In this document: piece by piece, positions 1 through 11,833 of the stretch
Layout of the letters: each line of letters starts with the position of its first letter
Position numbering within the stretch: position 1 is the stretch's first letter
NCBI RefSeq assembly: GCF_950295315.1
Contig: NC_080171.1
Coordinates: 30,324,682-30,388,681, forward strand
Length of the DNA: 64,000 bases
Source: Erinaceus europaeus
Lineage: Eukaryota > Chordata > Mammalia > Eulipotyphla > Erinaceidae
Direction: 5' to 3'
Notes under the pieces: model-generated
Databases searched by the model: none
What the model saw: only the letters and a program-made list of their open reading frames with translations
What the model was told of the DNA's origin: nothing
Position numbers and translations under genes: made by a program

Positions 1-1999
1 CTGTTCTACACACTGGCATGTGGTAAAATTGGATTGATTTGCCTTGACAGCCCTCCCTACTGGAACAATACTTGTCAGTCAGCTCAGGCAATGTTTGTAT
101 TTTCTAGAATAATTAAGCAGAGCAATTGTACAGAATCCTGACAGGTGGGTCAGACAGTCTTATCTACCTACCTAGCTCTCTGACCCTGTGTCCCTGAACC
201 ATAATGTTCCTCCCAAGGAGGGAAAAACATCACTTTAACACCCCTCTCTCAAAGCTGTTTGTAAAAACTTACACTCTGGTTTATGTGGTCTCTGGGACCA
301 AACTCAGGACTTCACAAATGCAAGCTCAATATACTAAATGCTGAGTCACCTGCATTCTCATCGGGCCTCTATCCCTCTGTCCTGCTCCTAGAGACCATTC
401 TTCCTTCTTTCCTCCATTCCTTCTTCCATTCCATAATTTAAACCTATAGCCACACCTTTTCTCCCTTTTCCTTTTCCTTTTTTGTTTGTGATTAATAGTG
501 GGTGGTAAGACTGTAAAATTACAGTCTACAGTTCCACAGCACACCCACCACCAAAGTTCTATGACTCCACCTCCCATCCTGTTCCATGAACTTTCCTTAA
601 TTAATGTTTTCAAGTAAATTGGCATTTACCAATTCACCTCTACATGAATGCATCCATTGTGAAGAAATTTTTTGTTTTGTGAAGAGATCAATCAGAAATC
701 ACACCAGTGAATATCACTAAGGGGTCCTCTTGACCCTGTTGTTAATTTTAAGAGTATGTAAGGATAGGCATCTTCTCTGTGTACAGACTATGGTGAGGAG
801 GTTAAGAACAGGTAAGAATAATGCTGATATAACAATAATGTAATCAGAGTGTGGTAAATGGCAGTGACAAGGAAAAGCAATGTGCCACATGAGTAGGGAC
901 AACTTAAGAACGATTCCATGGAGTCACTGAACCAACCTAAGATAAGCTAGGTGTAGTCTTTCTCCAGAAAGCTCTCAATACCAGAGAAAGCGGTAGACAT
1001 TTGGTCTGATAATCAATGGGAAGACTGTAAACATTTCATAGGTAAAGAATTTCCTGTCAGCATCCCAGAACTGCTTTTCAGGGCTGTAGACTCTGCCCTA
1101 ACTCCATAGAAAGGTAGGTGTTGCATAGAGCTCATATGCAACATGTGGTCAGTAGTTAAAGAGGGAGGGGGCACATATACATTTTGAGGGGGAATCCAAG
1201 TTATTTTTTCCACCTGTGATTTTTTTTCTTTGTCCAGGAAGCAGAGTCCTATGATATTTCCTCTTCAGCTTAATCTTGTTTTAAAACTTTCATTTCAGAA
1301 GGTACTAGGAATGTTCATTTCTCCTTAAGGGACTTTGCAATATTGAAATATCTTTCAATCCTGCAAATTTTGTTCTCTCTCTCTTCACCACTGAAACATT
1401 TTTTGGGAGGTACTGAATTTTTTGTGCTGTGGGGAGATTCAGCAATAAATAAAGGATAAGTCAATTATTACTTGGTCATTAGTGTGTCTCTGTTGTGTGC
1501 AAAGCACTATACATACATTCACATTAAGAAATTCTGATGACCTAACAAGCTAGCAACCTAATACAACACAGACAGCCTGTAAGTCAAATTAGACTAAGGG
1601 GAGAAAAATACCATCACACCCAAACTTTCCCTTAGATGGAATGGGCAGCTTTAGATGACTCCCCACTGATTTCTGACAAAAGGTCCCCCCCTTCCATGAT
1701 TTTAACTCCATAGGTGGGGGGAGGGCTCTTATTCTCTGCCCTATTTCCCCAAATCAGCCACCTCTGCTCTGAGGCTGGGGTTTGGGGGTTGGGAGACTCA
1801 CAGTTTTGCTTCCTTTGTCCTTTAAGTTCCTTTTTGCTGGCTTATAGATGGTTTATAATTTCCACTGTGGTTCCTTTTTGACCTCTCCTTTAGTTTATCT
1901 CCTATAGGCCTGAAAATCCTCTTTCTGCTTAGAATTCCCAGAGTTTGAATCAGTTTTTTGGGAGGGTCTGTCTCCTTGCTGCTTTCAGGTCTCCATCTT
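1..1999. other. intronic sequence, no gene seen
   Basis: I see no exon in this stretch, which lies inside the long NTRK2 intron. Faint decayed elements are present: a minus-strand tRNA-SINE remnant near 275-355 (degraded B-box and head) and a possible MIR remnant near 1470-1530. The open frames here are short and lack coding character. Confidence 0.6.
455..600 (-). repeat. decayed L1 3'-end-like remnant
   Basis: A block around 'ccaccaccaaagttct' resembles the ends seen at 40977-41190 and 55971-56074, where it sits next to A-rich tails. It is heavily diverged, so the boundaries are approximate. Confidence 0.35.
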
Positions 2000-2692
2000 G
2001 ATCAAATACATGGGGTTTACAGTTAACAATATTTTTATACTTTTCCCATATTTGGGAGCTACTCTCTTCCCTGACCCAGCTTTCTAGTCCTATTTCCAAC
2101 TCTGATACCATCTCCCTGGACAATACCTTTGGTCCACCTGCATGTGAGCTGTCAGGCTCAGGAAAAAATTAATAAAGTCATGGGCCTCTTTGAATGTACC
2201 TAAAATAGACCTACTAGCTTTTTCCAAAATGGAGCCCCCAAATCTCACCTGCAATATTCTTGCCTTTAGGTTCCTTATTATTAAATGATTTGTTCTTATT
2301 TATATCTTAATGCTTTTTCAAACACCAAGTTGCAGATGTTACTATGATGCCAACCTGACTTCCCCGGGCAGATGACCCCACCAATATGTCCTAGAGCCCC
2401 ACTTTCCCAGTGCCCCGCTCCACTAGGGAAAGATAGAAACAGTCTGGGAGTGTAGATCAACCTGCCAATGCCCATGTTCAGCAGAGAAGCAGTTACAGAA
2501 GCCAGACCTTCCACCTTCTGCACCCCATAATGATCTTGGGTCCATTCTCTCAGAGAGATGAAGAACAGAAAAGCTTTCAAGGGAGGTGATGGGATACGGA
2601 ACTCTAGTTGTGGGAATTATGTGGAATTGTACCCCTCTTATCCTATAACTTGTTGATAATTTTTTATTTTATAAATAACTTTAAAAAAACCC
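2000..2692 (+). repeat. L1 3' UTR fragment (subtype I)
   Basis: A 5'-truncated LINE-1 3' end that finishes in an A-rich tail. The block 'ttgggagctactctcttccc' and the later stretch through 'gaattgtacccctcttatcc' recur in the same order at 23590-24545 and 46715-47485, which defines one subtype. That this family is an L1 is supported by 29966-30803, where the same 3' end is joined to L1 ORF2. Confidence 0.75.
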
Positions 2693-2932
2693 TGATGTAC
2701 TTAGAAAGAAATCAACTTCTCAGTTTGAAGAGTGAGGTAAGTTTGAAGTGTTGAATAATTTGCCAAAAGGTATTGTCCTGTAGCTGTTAAATGGACAAGG
2801 CATACTATGGTTGTCATCAAAACACCACAGTTTCTCAACAGAACAGAAATCACCTCTACTACCTCCAAAGGGAGGTAAAGCAATGTAATAGTTGTAAAGG
2901 CAGAACATAAGGGTCAATAAAGAGCTTACTTT

Positions 2933-3152
2933 GGGGCTCGATGGTGGTGCACCTGGTTGAGCATACAAGTTATAGTGCTCAAGGACCCAGGTTTGAGCCC
3001 CCAGTCCCCACCTGCAGGGGGAAAGCTTCACAAGTGGTGAAGCAGGTCTGCAGGTGTCTCTCTCTCTCTCCCACTCTATCTCCTCTACCCTCTTGATTTT
3101 TGGCTGTCTCTATCCAATAAATAAAGATAATAAAAACAATTTTTTTTAAAAC
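2933..3152 (+). repeat. SINE-A (tRNA-derived), older copy
   Basis: A tRNA-like head with a degraded B box is followed by the body 'ccccacctgcaggg', a CT-rich region and an A-rich tail. It is flanked by a perfect 12-bp target-site duplication, agagcttacttt, at 2921-2932 and 3153-3164. Confidence 0.85.
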
Positions 3153-3227
3153 AGAGCTTACTTTGCCATGTACACTGGAGGAAGCTTCAGTGTTGTAGTG
3201 TCTCTGTCTCTCTAACTCTCTCTGTCT

Positions 3228-3322
3228 CCCAGATCAACCCTGGCTTATGGTGATTGAACTTGGAACCTCAGATTCTCAGACATTAAAGTCTTGTATAACC
3301 ATTATGCTATCTTCCTGCCCTA
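3228..3322 (-). repeat. SINE-B remnant
   Basis: In reverse complement this reads as a tRNA-like head with 'gatagcataatggtta' and a 'ggttcaatc'-type B box. The same family is better preserved at 35335-35535 and 49908-50022. Confidence 0.65.
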
Positions 3323-3351
3323 TCTTTCTCTTTCTATCTAGAAATTAAAAA

Positions 3352-4026
3352 AAAAAAAAAGTTGACTCAGAGTGGTAAAGCTCTGGTGATGACAAAAAAA
3401 AAAAAAAGGTAGAGCATAAAAACTCCCAAGACATATATAAAAACCTAAGGATTTCTCTGCTTTCAGAAGAAAACACAAGTCTTCTGAGTACAGGGCCTGG
3501 GTTAGAGAATGTGTCATTTGAATTTTCTTTTGTCAAGTTGAACAGGGCTTGACTTGGTTGGAAATTTGGTCTTTGCTGAATGTAGTAAATTATGACGTTT
3601 CCAGAATGCCAGGATGGTACAATGGCCCATAATGTTAAGGCATGTCTATACTAAAGTCCAAAACCTGACAGCTATTAAGGTTGAGAAAAATGAAATTTCC
3701 AGTTGTGTAGGCCAAGTTCAAAGAAATAGCAGCTGTGTCAGAAGGCTCAATCTAACTTAATGCTAGATACTATCTGCAAACAAACCATCAATTTTATAAT
3801 TCTGCTACCTCCATAACTGCTTTGGGTCATGCCATGAGACCCTTCCCTCTTTGCTTCTCACTTGTGTTCATTAGAAAACATTTTCTTCCTTGCCTACCAC
3901 TGGTTCTTGTATAGGTAGGATAGTTTCATTGGGGTTTGTAAGAATTTCTTCATTACAACCCTCTACACACATACAAGGTTGAGGGACAAAATATAAGGCT
4001 GTATTCCCTATAGATATAATTGGTTT
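3352..4026. other. intronic sequence, nothing recognised
   Basis: Two A-rich runs near 3345 and 3395 border this stretch. No exon or repeat is recognisable in the remainder. Confidence 0.5.
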
Positions 4027-4039
4027 ACTCAAGTACTTT

Positions 4040-4251
4040 AAAATACATTTTTTTACTTTATTTAATATTATTTGATAGAACAGAGATAAATTGAGAAGGA
4101 AAGGGAATAGGGAGGGGCAAAGAGAAATGTGTGGCACTGCTTTACCACTCATGAAGCTTTCCTCCCTGCAGATAGGGCCAGGGTCTTGAACCTGGATCCT
4201 TGCACATGGTGATGTGTGAACTTATTCAAGTGCACCACCACCCAGCCCCTT
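4040..4251 (-). repeat. SINE-A, older copy
   Basis: A minus-strand SINE-A body with its tRNA head at the right end. It has an imperfect TSD, ctcaagtacttt at 4028-4039 and ctcaagtatttt at 4252-4263 (one mismatch). Confidence 0.8.
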
Positions 4252-4263
4252 CTCAAGTATTTT

Positions 4264-4749
4264 TAGGTGGATGATGCTGTATCAGAAAATGGACTTCAGT
4301 CTGGTGTTGGATCCTCACCATGAGTTCAGATCCTCCTGGTAGAGTTCAGATCTCCTAAACAGATTCTCCCTGAAGGTTTTTCCATTCAGTCCCTTACTAG
4401 GGCTGCCAGGCATGGTTAGATAATTTTTAGCAATACCCATAGGGAAAAATGGGTATCAGTTAAGTACTTCCTCAGATTCACTTTTAACATGATTTTGTAA
4501 TCTCATAATGTATCAAAGAATGTATAAAATCAACTCTGAACATCTGATGCCATCTCAATATTTTAGCCCCTGCTCATCTCAGGTGTAAATGGTTTAGAGT
4601 ACATGGCCCAAGTTGGGGTAGGAGTGTTTTACAGATATCTATCACAGACATCTCATCATCCATGAGAGAAATGAGAGATTGGACCCACGTGCCAATAACA
4701 GTACTCTAAACCATTAACTCTCCAGTAAAATGAGGGGGAAAAAGGAACA
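4264..4749. other. intronic sequence with short perfect inverted repeat
   Basis: No gene is seen. A perfect 15-bp inverted repeat, aatggtttagagtac at 4588-4602 and its complement at 4701-4715, encloses about 98 bp. The right end, with 'aaaccattaactc' before an A-rich run, looks like a plus-strand L1 tail of the type at 13780-14028. Confidence 0.45.
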
Positions 4750-4750
4750 G

Positions 4751-4905
4751 ATTTTTTTCTTTATTGGGGGATTAATGGTTTGTAGCTGACAGTAAAATAT
4801 AGTAGTTGGTACAAATGTAACACTTATTAGTATCCCCTCACCTGAATACTGCCCCTGCCCCCACCCCAGAGTCCTTTACTTTGGTACAATACACCAAAAA
4901 TCCAG
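4751..4905 (-). repeat. L1 3'-end fragment (subtype III)
   Basis: It reads 'ctttattgggggattaatgg' next to a T run on the plus strand, so it is an A-tailed element on the minus strand. The same end occurs as a very short insertion at 53748-53793. Confidence 0.55.
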
Positions 4906-5589
4906 TAAGAGCAGACTTTTTAAGCAGCCAGCACAAGTAGTTCTCTTTGTAATAGCAGTATTAAAACTCTCCAAGGAAAAGGCAATTTCAGTAAAGAATT
5001 TTGTCATATAATTTAGGGAACAATACCAGGGACTGTATTCATCTGACTTTCCACAGTATTCCCAGTAGGACCTCACAATTCAGTGGGATGGGAGGGGTTT
5101 CCTTTTTCTAAAGCAGTACAGTTAGGTCAACGTAATTACTTGTGTACTTTGTATTTTTTTTTTTCAGAAAGCAAAGCTGCAGTATCCACTGCAAAGTTGG
5201 GGAGTATTTCAGCTAACAGAAGCACATAGAACAAGTGCTCCTCATAAGATAGAGATTAGGGGAACCCAAGCATCATGACTCCTGTTATAAATCTGTTCTC
5301 AGCTCATAAACTGCCTTCAAAAGACTGGCTTCTTGACATGAATTCACACTGTTTTGCAGCTCATTGAAGACGGGCAGTGTAAACAGTCAGTGGACAAAAA
5401 AGATCAATCTGTTAGCTACAGAGAAAGGGTGACTGACTTCTGGGAACAGACTATAGAAATAGTTCCAGACTTTACGTAGCTGTTACCTTCCCTGCCTTCC
5501 TCTGTCTTTTAGAGCTGTAGGTTGTGTTTGATTGATAAATGTTTATAATAAGAAGGGTCAGGGCATAATGAAAATGGCATGAGATTTGA
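4906..5589. other. intronic sequence, nothing recognised
   Basis: There are no obvious repeats apart from a T run near 5155-5164. It contains no splice-flanked open frame that I can recognise. Confidence 0.5.
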
Positions 5590-5705
5590 GGGCAAGCCAA
5601 TGCGTTTTGAGTCCTGGCTCAGCTCTGGGAAATGGGTCCTTTTGCTGTGCCTTGCTGTCCTTATTTACTAAATGGCTGGGTTGTTTAAGGTCTTTGGACA
5701 CCCTA
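5590..5705 (+). repeat. MIR fragment
   Basis: 'gagtcctggctcagctctgg' followed by sequence ending near 'actaaatggctgggttg' fits the central MIR core (cctggctctgccact ... taaaatgggg) with heavy divergence. Confidence 0.55.
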
Positions 5706-6639
5706 TTTGAGCTCTCAGGGAACATTTTACCTGCCCTGGGGACTTCAAGCAGTACTTCCTCAGAACAGATTGAATGCATTCCAATTAGATTTGGTGAACT
5801 AATCACTTCCATTCACCTTTTACCCATAATAGTAAAAAATAGTAAAATAGAGAGGTGCCAGTCCTTCAGGAAAGAGTTTTATTTTGTCTTGTTTGTTTTT
5901 GTCTTGTTTTTTTTAGAAATTCTTGAAAAAGAGATGGTGCATGGTTATCATGTTGATACAGAAAAGAAACATAATCAAGGAATCTTCCTTCTGCTGAGAC
6001 TATGTTCTGGGGGCTTGTAGTGAAGGAAAAGTCACCCCATTTAGTAGACCATGAATGGCTCAGAGCTGAGGGTTGGTAAGTGGAGAAGTATCACTGAGGG
6101 AGAAGCTGGGAGGAGTCTAACACAGAGCAGAAGCACCTACATCACACCTCTGATCTGACAGAGAATAAGACTCGCCATTATTTATCCTCAGGCCAGATTC
6201 CTCTGCCTGAAAGTGAACCTATGAAGGTGAAGGAAAGTGCCACTTGAAGAGGCAAACGGGAAAAAATAAGAATGGAAGGGTCTCATGAGCAGGATCCAGT
6301 CGGCGATGGAGGAAACGGGTAAAATGACCATGATTCACAAACAAATCTAGGCAGCAGAAAGAAAGCTATGGTCCAACCACTGCCTGTAACTAACTGCATG
6401 ATTTACAGACACTTATTTAACATATATTTTCCACTGTGATTTCTTTACTCTAACTGCAAAAGGGGAATAAATATTCCTGACCCCTGTGCTCCAGTGAGAA
6501 CAGAACGGCCTTCTAAATAAAAAGCACCCTGAAAAACAAGTGGATTCTGAATGCTATACGCTGGGACCATCACTACTACTTAGCAATCTGACACTGGAGG
6601 TTACCTTACATGCATATTTTATTGGCTCAATTCAACAGT
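5706..6639. other. intronic sequence, nothing recognised
   Basis: A 144-codon open frame spans 5586-6020, but it begins inside the MIR fragment and runs through a T-rich stretch, so I do not regard it as coding. No exon is recognised. Confidence 0.5.
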
Positions 6640-6870
6640 GACTATTATAGGCAACTACATTTATAAGGCCTTCTATTCTTGGAGCACTTTAAGACTCACA
6701 AAGTAGTCTCTCAAGTCATTTTATTTAAGTTATTAAAATAACTCTATGAAATAGGCTATGAAAATTTCCCAAGTTCCATTTCACATGTGAGGGTCAGAGA
6801 AGACAAGAAGCTTAACCACTTAACCAAGAGTGAACAGTGGGCTAGCTATAGAGGCAGAGCTCAAGCAAGG
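6640..6870 (-). repeat. MIR element
   Basis: In reverse orientation it shows the MIR order: a stretch like 'tttcacatgtgagggtcaga' (the ttacagatgaggaaactga equivalent), 'cttaaccac', then 'ggcagagctcaagcaaggcc' and 'ctgactccaagttca'. This is an ancient mammal-wide SINE. Confidence 0.7.
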
Positions 6871-7065
6871 CCATCTGACTCCAAGTTCATTGTCTATCTG
6901 ACTCCAAGTTCACTGTTCTTTACACCAAAGTGGCACCAATGGCATGCTGGAGATGAAGAATAAAAATAAAAATAAAAAAATAAAGCTGAAATATGATGAA
7001 TGGATTTCTTTGAGTAGGTGTATGCACAGGAGGAAGTTCATAAAAAAGGAGGAGGGTAAAGCTAG

Positions 7066-7250
7066 GAGACAATTCACTTGCCAGAGCACTTTCCTAACCA
7101 TGTGTGAGGCCCTTGGTTTGAGGCCCAGCACTGTATGAGAGCACCAGGGCACTGGGAGTAGCTCCATGGATGCTGGAGCAGTGCTGTGGTCTCTTTCTCT
7201 CTCTCTCTCTCTGCCTATTTCTCTCTGTCTGGAGTAAAAAAAAAAAATTA
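7066..7250 (+). repeat. SINE-C (tRNA-derived)
   Basis: The order is tRNA-like head, 'cagcactgtatgagagcacc', 'gctggagcagtgctgtggtc', CT-rich region, 'ctggagtaaaaaaaaa'. The same layout appears at 16625-16825 and 60195-60375. Confidence 0.65.
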
Positions 7251-7444
7251 AAGAGACAATATAAGAACATAGTTATGAAGTCTTGCTTCTGATGGTAAGA
7301 AGAAAGGGAAAGCCCAAAAGAGAAAAAAAACTTAACAGTCAAGTTATTTGATGACATGAATAATGGAACTAATCATTCAGCTACCACATGCCATATACTC
7401 TGCTCTTGGGAGCATGAATGGCTTTCTCAATCATATCCCCCCCA

Positions 7445-7728
7445 TTATTTTAACTGTCACCAGGGTCATCGCTGGGACAGGGTGCTAGCATCATGAATTC
7501 ACTGCTCCTGGTAGCCATTTTTCCTTTTCCTTTACTTTTTTTTTTTTTTACATAGAAGAGGAATTAAGAGGGAAGAGGAGGTAGAGAAGGACAATAAAAG
7601 AGAGACATCTTCAGCCCTGCTTCATTGCTTGTGAAGCCTCCCCAATGCAGGTGAGGATTAAGGGCTCAAGCCCTGGTCCTTCCTCATGATAACATGTGTG
7701 TTCAATCAGGTGCACCACTACCTGGAAC
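7445..7728 (-). repeat. SINE-A, long subtype with 3' extension
   Basis: From the left: the 3' extension ('caccagggtcatcgctggga' through 'actgctcctggtagcc'), a poly-T linker, the body with 'cttgtgaagcctccccaatg', and a degraded tRNA head at 'gtgcaccactacctgg'. The extension marks the long subtype, also seen at 17008, 37594 and 43290. Confidence 0.8.
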
Positions 7729-7861
7729 CCTCATATTTCCCTTTAACCATGCTACCAAATTAAGTGATTAGGGATAACTGATGTTAAGACTTTCTAAAAA
7801 GAAATAAAAACACATGTATTTGCCCAAATGTTTCCTTGATCCTCTAGCCAAGAAGACTTCT

Positions 7862-8300
7862 GGGTGGTGGTACCATGGATAAAGCACTAGATTCTCAAGC
7901 ATGAGGTCCTTAGATACCCAGCAGCACATGTGCCATAGTAACGTCTGTTTTTTTTTCTTTCTTCTCCTATCTTTCTTACTAATAAATATTTTCTTAATAT
8001 TTATTTATTTATTTATTTATTCCCTTTTGTTGCCCTTGTTGTCTTTTTGTTGTAGTTATTATTGATGTCATTGTTGGATAGGACAGAGAGAAATGGTGAG
8101 AGGCGGGCAAGACAGAGAGGGGGAGAGAAAGATAGATACCTGCAGACTTGCTTCACCGCCTGTGAAGCAACTACACTACAGGTGGGGAGCCGGGGGCATG
8201 AACTGGGATCCTTATGCCAGTCCTTGCGCTTTGTGCCACCTGCGCTTAACCCACTGCACTACCTCCTGACTCCCAATAAATAAAAATTTTAAAATACTTC
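7862..8300 (+). repeat. SINE-D interrupted by a SINE-A
   Basis: The head region 'gtggataaagcactagattc' with 'caagcatgaggtcct' defines family D. Its tail 'actaataaatattttctt' is split at 7997, where a younger minus-strand SINE-A is inserted. A/T-rich tail sequence resumes after 8274. Confidence 0.6.
7997..8274 (-). repeat. SINE-A, young copy
   Basis: On the plus strand it reads 'ttcccttttgttgcccttgt', 'ggataggacagagagaaatg', 'acctgcagacttgcttcacc' and ends at the tRNA head near 'cgcttaacccactgcactac'. It lies inside the tail of a SINE-D. Confidence 0.9.
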
Positions 8301-8885
8301 TCAGAAGGAAAACGATAATCCATCAGCACAGACACCATTGGTATCACGTGCTATCCAACATGAATTCCTGTCTCGTGAAGCCTTTCAGCTGCTGTTGTAA
8401 GTTGTCAAGTGTCTCCTTTCATTAAACTCACATCAGCTTCAAGGAGATGCTAGTGAGTATGAGGAGCTGAAGCAGTTGCAAAGATACCCTGTGTGTGAGG
8501 CAGAAAAGAGGAGCAGTGTGTGTGTGTGTCGGGGGGTGATGGTAGTAGGATATGCAGGGGCATGGCATGGGCGGATGGGGAATCTGCCTCCAGATCATGA
8601 AGCATCTGCATGCCTGGTGCTTTGCAAGTCTTGGGGCTCAATTCTGCCTTTCCAGCATCTTCTGTCTGAAGCTGCACCTCAAAGCAAAAACTAACTAGAT
8701 AAAAATAAAGAAGGGTTGAGATCTTTCCCCTTCCTCTGCTTGCACAGACAGGAGCAGATCTAAACACAGTTGCAGCCTCCACTTTGGAGAATACATTTTA
8801 ATAAAGACATGCTTCCCCTTTAAATTCCAATGGCTCTGTCCTGCTTTCCACTTTCCATTCCCTGTTCATTTCCCTGTGTGGGCAT
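8301..8885. other. intronic sequence, nothing recognised
   Basis: It contains a short GT run near 8517-8530 and no recognisable exon or clear repeat boundary. Confidence 0.45.

Positions 8886-8888
<3 letters not shown>

Positions 8889-8948
<60 letters not shown>
8889..8948. repeat. (AC)n microsatellite
   Basis: About 30 uninterrupted AC dinucleotides. Confidence 0.98.
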
Positions 8949-8949
<1 letters not shown>

Positions 8950-9860
8950 ACAGCTGCTTGCCAGTCAATGAAGTCACAGTACCCTGTCATGGGGATGTGT
9001 GAAACACTTCTCATAGGAGGTGGGCAGAGGCACTCGCTGTGCAATCAGTGCAGACAGAATCCCCTCTCCTCCCCTCCCTTCTCCTCCCCTTCTTCTCCTC
9101 CTCTCCTTTCCTTTCCTCTCCTGTGTCTGGCATGTGGTATAGGCTTACTAAGCAGAGGAATGCAATAGCCTCATTGGATGCACAGCCTTATTTAGGGAAA
9201 ACCTTTTCCTTTCATTGTCATCCTATCTGCTAATTGCTTCAGGAAGCCATCACTTTTCTGCTGGTTGGATGAAGCCAGTGACCTTGTGAAAAAGCCAACA
9301 GGACTGAGCTCTTCTTCCCAGGTCAATGTCAATGGTAATTATATAAGCATGACTCCCAGGGCTAATATATCCTAGGGCCCCACTGAGGAGTGCATGGCTG
9401 CAGAAAATTTCAATCATTGTCACAATCTCTTTAGCACCTCATAGCACCTCCTTTGGAACAACTGATAGCAACTCTCCCTGAGTGCCAGGCAGCTGTCACT
9501 GTACCAAGGATCTGTCCAGCCAGGCCTCCTGCCACTGCCAAGTTGCTGTGCTTGTGGACAGTTATTCCACTAGAAAGACCTCCACCCTGAATCTGGCATT
9601 CCAGGGTGACCTAGACCCAGGACCTGAGAGTTTCATGGCATTATTTCCCATGAATCCTGCTCTCAGTGAAAAGAACTTTTGGAAGACAGATGTGTATTTG
9701 GGCACAAATTCCCTTATGTAACATGTGAGGATGTGCAGAAAATAACTTGTCTCCTTTGGTATTGTGAGCTTAGCAACAAGAACTTTTGTACTCCGAAAAT
9801 TAAAACTCTGCCCTAAGCTAGTCAAAGCCAAAAGGCTGATTTGATTGGTTTTGTTTTAAG
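8949..9860. other. intronic sequence, nothing recognised
   Basis: A pyrimidine-rich patch (cctctcctcccctccc type) lies at 9060-9122. The rest looks unique. No exon is recognised. Confidence 0.45.
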
Positions 9861-9867
9861 CCAGACC

Positions 9868-9979
9868 ACTGCTCAGCTATGGCTTCTGGTGGTGCTGGGG
9901 ATTAAATATGGGACCCTTAGCGCCTCAGGTTTGAAAGTCCTTTGTGCATAACCATTATGCTGTATCTCCAACCCCTGCA
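9868..9979 (-). repeat. SINE-B
   Basis: On the plus strand it reads 'ccactgctcagctatggctt', 'ggtggtgctggggatt' and 'cataaccattatgctgtatc', which is the reverse of the SINE-B head and body. Confidence 0.75.
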
Positions 9980-9984
9980 TAGAC

Positions 9985-10710
9985 TGTTTAGGTGAGACTG
10001 CCATTGTGGGAGGCAAGCTATGGGACTCAGGGAGGGATGAGACTTGGGAAAACTAATTAACAGGACGAGGAGAAAGGAGGGTGACATGCTCTCAAACACA
10101 AATGAGCTGGCAGCCCTAACTAATTAGCAACAATTAATTTTATGGTAGGAGCAAGAACACATGTATTATGTTCTATAAAACTTTAATAGATGTCACCATT
10201 AATCACTCCCATCTCTCCCCTGAAATTCAACTTGCCAGCAGACTGCCTTGAAGTCTTCAGGAATTAATAACACAGAGCTGCCATGTCTCTGATCTTAATA
10301 GGCAAAGTATTCCTCTCTCTCTCTCTCTCTCTACCTCTTGGCCCTGGACTGATCTCAACTAATGTAACTGGAAACTGGGATTGGCATAAGCAAGTCTCAG
10401 CCATACCCAGGCCTTAAACTGATACTGATTAAGGAAGGCAAGACAATCAGAGTTAAGTATGATCCTGGTAGGCTCTGGGATCTATTGTGTTGCTCTAGAT
10501 CTCATGTCCTTGTGTGCTCAGAACAAGCTCCTTGTCTGAGATGGGAGACAGGTTTCTTCAGACATAACTGCCTCTGGTTGCACCTGGAGATATTATTATG
10601 TTGAAAGGATAGGAGGAGGTGGCTTGCTGGGAAAGAATGTCTACCCCTTAGTATTGTCTGCTAAGTACTGGATAAGAAACACTGTTGTTTTCTTAGCAAT
10701 GTATTTTATT
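9985..10710. other. intronic sequence, nothing recognised
   Basis: A (TC)n run lies at about 10310-10332. No exon is recognised. Confidence 0.45.
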
Positions 10711-10714
10711 CATG

Positions 10715-10850
10715 CCTTTTAGTTTCTTACATAGTGACAGTGAGGTAGAGGGAGAGACTGGAAGAGAGTACATCGAGGCTTTCTTCAATGTGGTGGATGC
10801 CGGGCTCAAACCTGGGTCACACACATAGCAAAGCAAGTGAGCTATTTTTA
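10715..10850 (-). repeat. tRNA-SINE remnant
   Basis: 'tagtgacagtgaggtagagg' and 'gggctcaaacctgggtc' (reverse of a B box) followed by 'gcaaagcaagtgagctattt' look like a diverged minus-strand tRNA-derived SINE. A second remnant follows directly. Confidence 0.5.
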
Positions 10851-10861
10851 CTAACACTTTA

Positions 10862-10995
10862 TTTATGTTTTATGAGACAGAGAGTGCTTCCCATGGGAGA
10901 GGGATAGGGGGCAGAAGCTTGATTCTGGTACATCAAACAAGGTGCCTTGGACATGTAAGTCTGGTGTTCTATCAGCTGAGCTATTTCCCCAAACT
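10862..10995 (-). repeat. tRNA-SINE remnant
   Basis: 'gagacagagagtgcttccc' and 'atcagctgagctatttcccc' have the order of a reversed SINE body and tRNA head. The end of the head matches the neighbouring remnant. Confidence 0.5.
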
Positions 10996-11012
10996 GTTGC
11001 TTTATGTTTATA

Positions 11013-11042
11013 TAGATAGATAGATAGATATAGATATATATA
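11013..11042. repeat. (TAGA)n/(TA)n microsatellite
   Basis: A short 'tagatagatagatagata' run grades into TA repeats. Confidence 0.9.
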
Positions 11043-11093
11043 ATTTTGCATCTATGTTAAAATTATGGTACAATACACACAAGGTATTCCACT

Positions 11094-11168
11094 GTATAGT
11101 AGAAGGGGTTCATGTTTACACTGGGGTCACATGCGGTCCTTGACAAGACTCCCAACGTAAAACTGATG
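11094..11168 (+). repeat. left arm of 75-bp inverted repeat
   Basis: This 75-bp block starts at 'gtatagtagaaggggttcat' and ends at 'taaaactgatg'. It matches the reverse complement of 12203-12277 at roughly 89% by hand alignment, with two 1-nt indels. Similarity stops at both ends. I do not recognise the family. Confidence 0.8.
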
Positions 11169-11244
11169 TGCATTTAGTGTGCATTTATTGGCGTGGTCAC
11201 AAGAAAGTCCTGCACTCCTGTTGACTCACTTCACCAGTTGCCCT

Positions 11245-11540
11245 ATCTATATATAATATCCCTGAAATGACAAATTTATGGGGACAGAGAGCAGATTAGT
11301 GGTTTCCAGGGGATTACCAGTGGGAGAGAGGAGCCTGAGGAGGGACACCGATGTCTATATAAAAGGCAAACATGATGGATTCTTGCGGTGCTAGAAATCT
11401 CCTGCAGCAATAGCCTAGCTGTGATATTACAAGTTTGTCTGCTGTCTCCATTGTTGAGAATGAAGTAAAGGTACACGGGGTTGCTCCGCACTGTTGCTCA
11501 CAATAGCATGTGAACCTACAATGTTCTCAAAGTAAAACGT
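11245..11540 (+). repeat. old L1 3' UTR fragment (L1MB-like)
   Basis: 'gacagagagcagattagtgg' followed by 'tttccaggggattaccag' matches the remembered mammalian L1MB 3' UTR block (gacagaaagtagaatggtgg ... ttgccaggggctggggg). Confidence 0.6.
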
Positions 11541-11694
11541 TTAACTGGAAAAGCAAAACAAAACAAAACAAACCTCAGCCATGTGCTCCTGTGCTCCACG
11601 CCATTGGGCACATCTTAAATATGGACAAAGCAGGTTACTTGTGGGCAAGGAACCGTTTGCCACTAAAAGCTGCCATTCATTATTAACAGTTATA

Positions 11695-11833
11695 GCTATG
11701 GTCCCACCTGCATGGTAAGTGAGCTCCTCCAGGGCCTGACTCATGCATTATTTATCCATAAGTCTCCCACAGTGCCTAGCAAAGCACCCTGCTATGTAAT
11801 AAGTGCTCAATAAATGTTTGTTGACTTAATGTT
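11695..11833 (+). repeat. L2 3' end
   Basis: 'gagctcctccagggcctgac', 'acagtgcctagcaaagcacc' and 'gtgctcaataaatgtttgtt' follow the order of the L2 3' terminus. This is an ancient mammal-wide LINE. Confidence 0.75.
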
